Assembly (NCBI RefSeq): GCF_028867965.1
Contig: NZ_JAPQNT010000002.1
Coordinates: 62,001 to 126,000, forward strand
DNA from: Flavobacterium sp. SUN046
Lineage (GTDB): Bacteria; Bacteroidota; Bacteroidia; Flavobacteriales; Flavobacteriaceae
Reading direction: 5' to 3'
Length of the DNA: 64,000 bases
In this document: piece by piece, positions 60,116 through 64,000 of the stretch
Position numbering within the stretch: position 1 is the stretch's first letter
Layout of the letters: each line of letters starts with the position of its first letter
The notes under the pieces: generated by a model
Seen by the model: the letters and a program-made list of their open reading frames with translations, nothing else
Databases searched by the model: none
What the model was told of the DNA's origin: nothing
Made by a program: the position numbers and the translations under genes

Positions 60116-60724
60116 TTATGTCAAACGTTGGTTGATTACTGCACGAACCACGTCAATGGCAACGGTGTTGTATTTATCGTTTGGAATTATGATGTCGGCG
60201 AAGGCTTTGGTTGGTTCGATAAACTGTTGGTGCATTGGTTTTAATGTCGTTTGGTAACGGTTTAAAACTTCTTCCATATCGCGACCGCGTTCGGCAATGT
60301 CGCGTTTTAGGCGTCGAATTAATCGCTCGTCAGAATCGGCGTGAACGAATACTTTGATATCAAACATTTCGCGAAGTTCGGGATTGGTTAGAATTAAAAT
60401 TCCTTCAACAATCATGACTTTTCTTGGGTGCGTTGATATGGTATCGTCTGTTCTGTTGTGTGTTACGAAAGAATAAACTGGTTGATCAATGGTTTTACCG
60501 GCTTTTAATTCTTTTAGATGTTGTACTAAAAGTTCAAAATCAATGGCGCGAGGATGATCGAAATTGATGTTACTGCGTTCTTCATAACTCATTCCAACAT
60601 TTTGTTTGTAGTAAGAATCTTGAGAAATAATTCCGACTTCGGCTTCGGGAAGTTCGTTCATGATTTGGTGCACTACGGTTGTTTTTCCTGAACCTGTTCC
60701 GCCTGCAATTCCGATTATAAGCAT
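60116..60724 (-). CDS. udk: Uridine kinase
   Basis: I chose ATG 60724 (202 residues); the open frame extends 24 codons into the promoter and repeat region. The P loop is Gly-Ile-Ala-Gly-Gly-Thr-Gly-Ser-Gly-Lys-Thr-Thr (5-16). Also visible are Gln-Asp-Ser-Tyr-Tyr-Lys (36-41), Asn-Phe-Asp-His-Pro near 55, and Arg-Arg-Leu-Lys-Arg-Asp-Ile-Ala-Glu-Arg-Gly-Arg near 138. It phosphorylates uridine and cytidine for pyrimidine salvage. Its promoter is at 60751 and a 13-bp repeat array lies directly upstream of that. Confidence 0.95.
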   Translation of the reverse strand: MLIIGIAGGTGSGKTTVVHQIMNELPEAEVGIISQDSYYKQNVGMSYEERSNINFDHPRAIDFELLVQHLKELKAGKTIDQPVYSFVTHNRTDDTISTHPRKVMIVEGILILTNPELREMFDIKVFVHADSDERLIRRLKRDIAERGRDMEEVLNRYQTTLKPMHQQFIEPTKAFADIIIPNDKYNTVAIDVVRAVINQRLT

Positions 60725-60750
60725 GTTTGTTTGTTGTGTTTTGGTTTGGA

Positions 60751-60778
60751 CAAAAATAGTATAAAAATTCAATATCAA
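60751..60778 (-). promoter_or_regulatory. Promoter of udk
   Basis: On the minus strand TTG (60778-60776), a 17-base spacer, and TATTTTTG (60758-60751) fit the Bacteroidota consensus. The leader would be about 20 bases. It supports ATG 60724 as the start. Confidence 0.65.
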
Positions 60779-60791
60779 TTGCAATTTCAAC

Positions 60792-60962
60792 TTCAAAATT
60801 CAACTTCAAAATTCAACTTCAAAAATCAAGTTCAAAAATCAACTTCAAAAATCAATTTCAAAAATCAACTTCAAAAATCAACTTCAAAATTCAACTTCAA
60901 AATTCAACTTCAAAATTCAAGTTCAAAAAAATCAAGTTCAAAAATCAAGTTCAAAAATCAAC
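60792..60962. repeat. Tandem array of a 13-bp unit (about 13 copies)
   Basis: The unit TTCAAAAATCAAC, with a TTCAAAATTCAAC variant and C/G/T changes at the last base, repeats 13 times. One copy is stretched to 15 bases. It fills most of the 333-base gap between udk and the TIGR02757 gene and ends 14 bases upstream of the udk -33 element. Bases 60963-61057 hold only AT-rich sequence with no gene. Confidence 0.9.
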
Positions 60963-61057
60963 TTAAAAAAATTAAAATTTGACTTTGATGTCAAAATTCA
61001 AATTTATTAGGGATAAAATATTTAAAAACTTTGTGACTTAGAGTCTTTGTGGTACAT

Positions 61058-61822
61058 TTAAAACTTCTCAAAAACGCCCAATCCAAATAGTGCGAAATCA
61101 TATTTCACTGGATCGTTTGGATCTAGATTTCTTAGGTTAGAATCGAGTTCAAATAATGCTTTTCCGTCGTTTTGTTTGCGTGTAAGCAATTCTAATTTCC
61201 GAGCTACATTTCCTGAATGAACGTCTAATGGACACGATAATGCCGACATTGGAATGGTTTTCCAGATTCCGAAATCTACGCCTTTAGTATCGTTGCGAAC
61301 CATCCAGCGCAAGAACATGTTGATGCGTTTGGCTGCTGAATTATTAATCGGATCAGAAATGTGTTTTTGGGTGCGATTTTGATGTTCTATTTCGAAAAAT
61401 ATTTTCTTGAATTCGGATATACTTTTTTGCATAGAATTTGCTTCGTGATTTTTTGAAAACACACTTTCTAATCCGTTATGATTGGTGTAAATGTTTTGTA
61501 ATCCTTTTATGAATGTCTTTAAATCTTGGCTATTGAAAGTTCTGTGTACAAAATTTTCAAGTTGTTCCAACTGGTATTCTTGATGGTTCATGACAAAATC
61601 ATAAGGCGAATTTCCCATTATATCCATCATTTTTTTGGAATTTTGAATAATCATTTTGCGATTTCCCCAGGCGATTGTTGCCGATAGAAATCCAGCTATT
61701 TCAATATCTTCTTTTAGTGAAAATTGATGCGGAATTTGAATTGGATCACTTTCAATAAAATTCGGATTGTTGTATAATGCTACCTTTTCGTCAAGGAATT
61801 CTTTTAGTTCGGATTTAGTCAT
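61058..61822 (-). CDS. TIGR02757 (DUF2400) family protein
   Basis: I placed the start at ATG 61822 (254 residues), which overlaps the stop of the upstream membrane-protein gene by 8 bases; the open frame starts 10 codons earlier. Family marks are Ala-Thr-Ile-Ala-Trp-Gly-Asn-Arg (near 49-56) and Ala-Ala-Lys-Arg-Ile-Asn-Met-Phe-Leu-Arg-Trp-Met-Val-Arg (near 165-178). Pro-Leu-Asp-Val-His-Ser-Gly-Asn-Val-Ala-Arg (near 201-211) also fits. The latter two resemble helix-hairpin-helix DNA glycosylases, so a DNA repair role is possible but unproven. Confidence 0.9.
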   Translation of the reverse strand: MTKSELKEFLDEKVALYNNPNFIESDPIQIPHQFSLKEDIEIAGFLSATIAWGNRKMIIQNSKKMMDIMGNSPYDFVMNHQEYQLEQLENFVHRTFNSQDLKTFIKGLQNIYTNHNGLESVFSKNHEANSMQKSISEFKKIFFEIEHQNRTQKHISDPINNSAAKRINMFLRWMVRNDTKGVDFGIWKTIPMSALSCPLDVHSGNVARKLELLTRKQNDGKALFELDSNLRNLDPNDPVKYDFALFGLGVFEKF

Positions 61823-63515
61823 TTGATGAAATCTTTTTAGAATAAAATCCATCTTTCAAATTCTCACTTTTCATTTGTGGAACATAATGAAAATATTTTT
61901 TGAAATAATCCAATTGTTGCGAATTTACACAAGGTAATTTTCCGTCGCCATTGGTCCAAAAATAAGCGTTTTCATCTGGAGAATTATAGTTTAAATTTCC
62001 TATTTTCATTTTGTAAAAAGTAGTTTTTAATTTTGAATTTTGATACGGAAAAATTACTTCATTTGCTGTAAATCGGCTGTTATCAATTATTAATTTGTTT
62101 TTAGTGAGTAATGAAAATTTGATTGGAAAAAATAATAAAACCATCACTAAAAAAGAACTTCCAAAGAGTAATAGAGTTATAAAACGTTTGTTTTTTATCA
62201 AACAAGCCATGACGAAAAATCCGAAAAATAATATAAAATGAATGAAAAATCTAAATTGTGGCGATGTAATCAATAAAACTCCCAATTGAAAAACCATGAT
62301 AAAATATAAATACCAAAATGCTTTTTTATTGTAAAATTTGTAAATAAAATACGGACTAATTACAACTAATAAAACACTAATTACATTGAACAGTGAATTT
62401 AATTTATTGATTGTTAGCCATTTAATAAATATTTGAAAATAAGACATCGAATGAAACTCTGCTTTGGTTAAGAAAAAACCATACAGTTTAGTTTCATCAA
62501 AGTAGAACGAAACTAGTTTTTCAGGAACACCAAAATCATACATTCGGTAGCTAAAAAGTTGTGTTGGATAAAATGGATAACCAGTAATAATTAGGTTTTT
62601 AGTAACAAATAGGGCTAAAATTAATAATCCGAAAACAAAACTTGGAAATAATTTAGGTTTTAAAATTTTAAAATTTTGAACTAAAAAAAGTAGTGGTAAA
62701 ACCAGTAATGCAATAGCAGTTGGTTTGATGTACAATACAAATAATGATAAAATAACTATGATATTGAACTTCTCAAATGGCGCTTTTTTAAAATGTTCAA
62801 TAAAGTAAAAAAAGATAATAAATGAAAATACATATACAGGTAAATCAGGCGATGGTGCGCTTATAAACTGAAAAAGTAATACATTTGATAAAGGCAATAA
62901 ACCTACAATTAAATAAGATTTGTTTTCATTTTCAAAATAAGTATTCAGTTTAAAAACAGTAAAAATATTTCCTAATAAAAGACAAAATCCACTTAAATCG
63001 TTAAAGTTTTTATACAAAAATGAAAAGCTAAAAACACTTTGTGTAATGTGCCAACCGCTTGTTTGACCAAAGAAAATGTGAAGATTGGCTAATCCTTTTA
63101 CAAATCCGTATTCGTTTATCCATTTGATGGTTTGAATGTAATAACTTTCGTTGTCAATTATGAACGGAATGGCTGCGCATTGAGCAATTATCAATATCGA
63201 AATTAAGTACAAATAAAGTTGTAAACCAGCCGATAATTGTTTGAATTGATTAAAAAAAGATTTATAAATTGCTAAAATTTGTTGTTTGAATTTTAATACA
63301 ATTATTATGTTTACTACTAAAAGTACTAAATGAAATTCAATATTAATTCTTCCAAAAATCGCCCAAAAACTTCCTAAAACCGTTACCGAAAATAATCCAA
63401 GAATTGATGTAATTACAAAATTTTTATTCTTTAAATCAATAATTTTATCAAGACCAAAACCAAGATTGATTGTGGTAAATATGATGTACAGCCATGATAA
63501 AGTTATTAGAAGCAT
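61815..63515 (-). CDS. Polytopic membrane protein (LIC_10190-like)
   Basis: The 566-residue protein has about 12-13 membrane helices and a soluble C-terminal tail of about 90 residues. An Asp-Asn-Glu-Ser-Tyr-Tyr-Ile-Gln-Thr-Ile-Lys-Trp segment (near 120-131) after the third or fourth helix resembles the first outer loop of GT-C-type glycosyltransferases. Ala-Pro-Ser-Pro-Asp-Leu-Pro near 219-225 and Tyr-Pro-Phe-Tyr-Pro near 314-318 also fit. I recall similar proteins under the name LIC_10190 family. A role in sugar transfer at the membrane is inference. Confidence 0.75.
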   Translation of the reverse strand: MLLITLSWLYIIFTTINLGFGLDKIIDLKNKNFVITSILGLFSVTVLGSFWAIFGRINIEFHLVLLVVNIIIVLKFKQQILAIYKSFFNQFKQLSAGLQLYLYLISILIIAQCAAIPFIIDNESYYIQTIKWINEYGFVKGLANLHIFFGQTSGWHITQSVFSFSFLYKNFNDLSGFCLLLGNIFTVFKLNTYFENENKSYLIVGLLPLSNVLLFQFISAPSPDLPVYVFSFIIFFYFIEHFKKAPFEKFNIIVILSLFVLYIKPTAIALLVLPLLFLVQNFKILKPKLFPSFVFGLLILALFVTKNLIITGYPFYPTQLFSYRMYDFGVPEKLVSFYFDETKLYGFFLTKAEFHSMSYFQIFIKWLTINKLNSLFNVISVLLVVISPYFIYKFYNKKAFWYLYFIMVFQLGVLLITSPQFRFFIHFILFFGFFVMACLIKNKRFITLLLFGSSFLVMVLLFFPIKFSLLTKNKLIIDNSRFTANEVIFPYQNSKLKTTFYKMKIGNLNYNSPDENAYFWTNGDGKLPCVNSQQLDYFKKYFHYVPQMKSENLKDGFYSKKISSND

Positions 63516-63585
63516 TTGCTTTTTTTTAGAGTTTAAAGGTTTAAAAAAAGTTTAAGAGTTTATAAGTTTAACCCGAACCTCTTTT

Positions 63586-64000
63586 TTAAAAACTAATCAA
63601 TCCATCAACCATTACTAATTTTCTATCCGCCATATTAGCCAATTCTTCATTATGTGTAACAATTACAAACGTTTGTCCGAATTCATCACGCAATTGAAAA
63701 AATAATTTGTGTAAATTTTCAGCCGAAGCAGTATCTAAATTCCCTGATGGTTCGTCGGCAAAAATTACTGCTGGTTTGTTAATTAAAGCTCTTGCAACCG
63801 CTACACGTTGTTGTTCTCCACCTGAAAGTTCGTTGGGTTTGTGATTAATCCTGTGCGATAATCCTAAATAATCCAACAATCGTTTGGCTTCGATTTCAGT
63901 TTCTTTTTTCTCTTTACCAGCTATAAACGCAGGAATACAAACATTTTCCAGCGCTGTAAATTCAGGTAATAATTGATGAAATTGAAATATAAATCCTAAA
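63586..64000 (-). CDS. LolD-like ABC transporter ATPase, C-terminal part (cut by window edge)
   Basis: The reading frame is open from the right edge to a stop at 63586, giving 137 residues. It starts in [14 protein letters not shown] (Q loop). The signature Leu-Ser-Gly-Gly-Glu-Gln-Gln-Arg, Walker B [12 protein letters not shown] and the switch His (Val-Thr-His-Asn) follow. The Q-loop wording and short length after Walker B match LolD/MacB-type ATPases, which release lipoproteins or drive FtsX-like permeases. Walker A is outside the window. Confidence 0.88.
   Translation of the reverse strand, partial: LGFIFQFHQLLPEFTALENVCIPAFIAGKEKKETEIEAKRLLDYLGLSHRINHKPNELSGGEQQRVAVARALINKPAVIFADEPSGNLDTASAENLHKLFFQLRDEFGQTFVIVTHNEELANMADRKLVMVDGLISF

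Noticed and set aside
60792..60962. Possible CRISPR array.
   Set aside because: The 13-bp units are contiguous with no spacers, and no cas genes are present.
60731..60982. Open frame of 83 codons across the 13-bp repeats encoding Lys/Asn/Ser-rich repeats.
   Set aside because: It arises from the tandem repeat itself, overlaps the udk promoter, and the unit length is not a multiple of three.

Overview
The window looks like chromosome of a Flavobacterium-type member of the Bacteroidota. The DNA is AT-rich. Many genes carry the Bacteroidota -7 promoter element TAnnTTTG. Secreted proteins end in type IX secretion (T9SS) sorting domains of both the A and B kinds. Housekeeping genes (rimO, proS, typA, tpiA, folP, lipA, lpxK, rlmH, udk) are of the usual flavobacterial type and order. 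Most of the window is core genome, with small accessory insertions.

Layout. 1-676 is the start of a large secreted surface protein that runs off the left edge. 798-3637 holds a radical SAM protein and an exported ankyrin protein. 3659-6706 is a run of five exported proteins (DOMON/T9SS, OB-fold, beta-barrel, lipoprotein cytochrome c, YceI) that looks like an envelope redox or scavenging unit. 6835-10505 is a three-gene biotin-dependent acyl-CoA carboxylase, probably propionyl-CoA carboxylase. 10681-14998 has a LysM/NlpC wall hydrolase, an RprXY-like two-component pair, a DUF1573 protein and a small periplasmic protein. 15043-21448 has rimO, a FadL-like porin, a Gly/Tyr-rich lipoprotein, proS, two identical tRNA-Glu genes and rpsT. 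21528-25595 has a PAS kinase with a lone receiver, then typA. 25668-34845 has two very large T9SS type B surface proteins and an ABC-2 exporter. 35137-39707 is the tpiA-TlpA-DoxX/MauE-DUF1599 // folP neighbourhood. 39725-46425 holds rlmH, an RluF-type synthase, a hydrolase, a coiled-coil protein, a Nif3-like protein, lpxK and a purine nucleoside phosphorylase. 46459-53171 has a TPR hybrid kinase, gapA, lipA, tonB and lemA.

53226-55472 is the most interesting accessory element. A 68-residue XRE regulator overlaps by 8 bp a 659-residue protein that joins a PD-(D/E)XK-like nuclease to a DUF2075 superfamily 1 helicase. Upstream lies an operator that matches, in sequence and in its 15-bp repeat spacing, the C-boxes of restriction-modification controller proteins. 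No methyltransferase is present. I infer a compact anti-phage module run by a C-protein circuit.

55530-59604 encodes the two methylmalonyl-CoA mutase subunits, with a RelE/ParE-type toxin-antitoxin pair inserted between them and a palindromic repeat inserted in frame in the small subunit. Together with the carboxylase at 6835-10505 this gives propionyl-CoA to succinyl-CoA conversion. 59742-64000 has an FtsB-like protein, udk with a 13-bp tandem repeat array upstream, a TIGR02757 protein, a polytopic membrane protein and a truncated LolD-like ATPase.

Short interspersed elements recur: a probable structured RNA-like repeat (three copies), Bacteroidota REP-like palindromes, and the in-frame palindrome in mutA. 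I see no rRNA, CRISPR array, insertion sequence or prophage.
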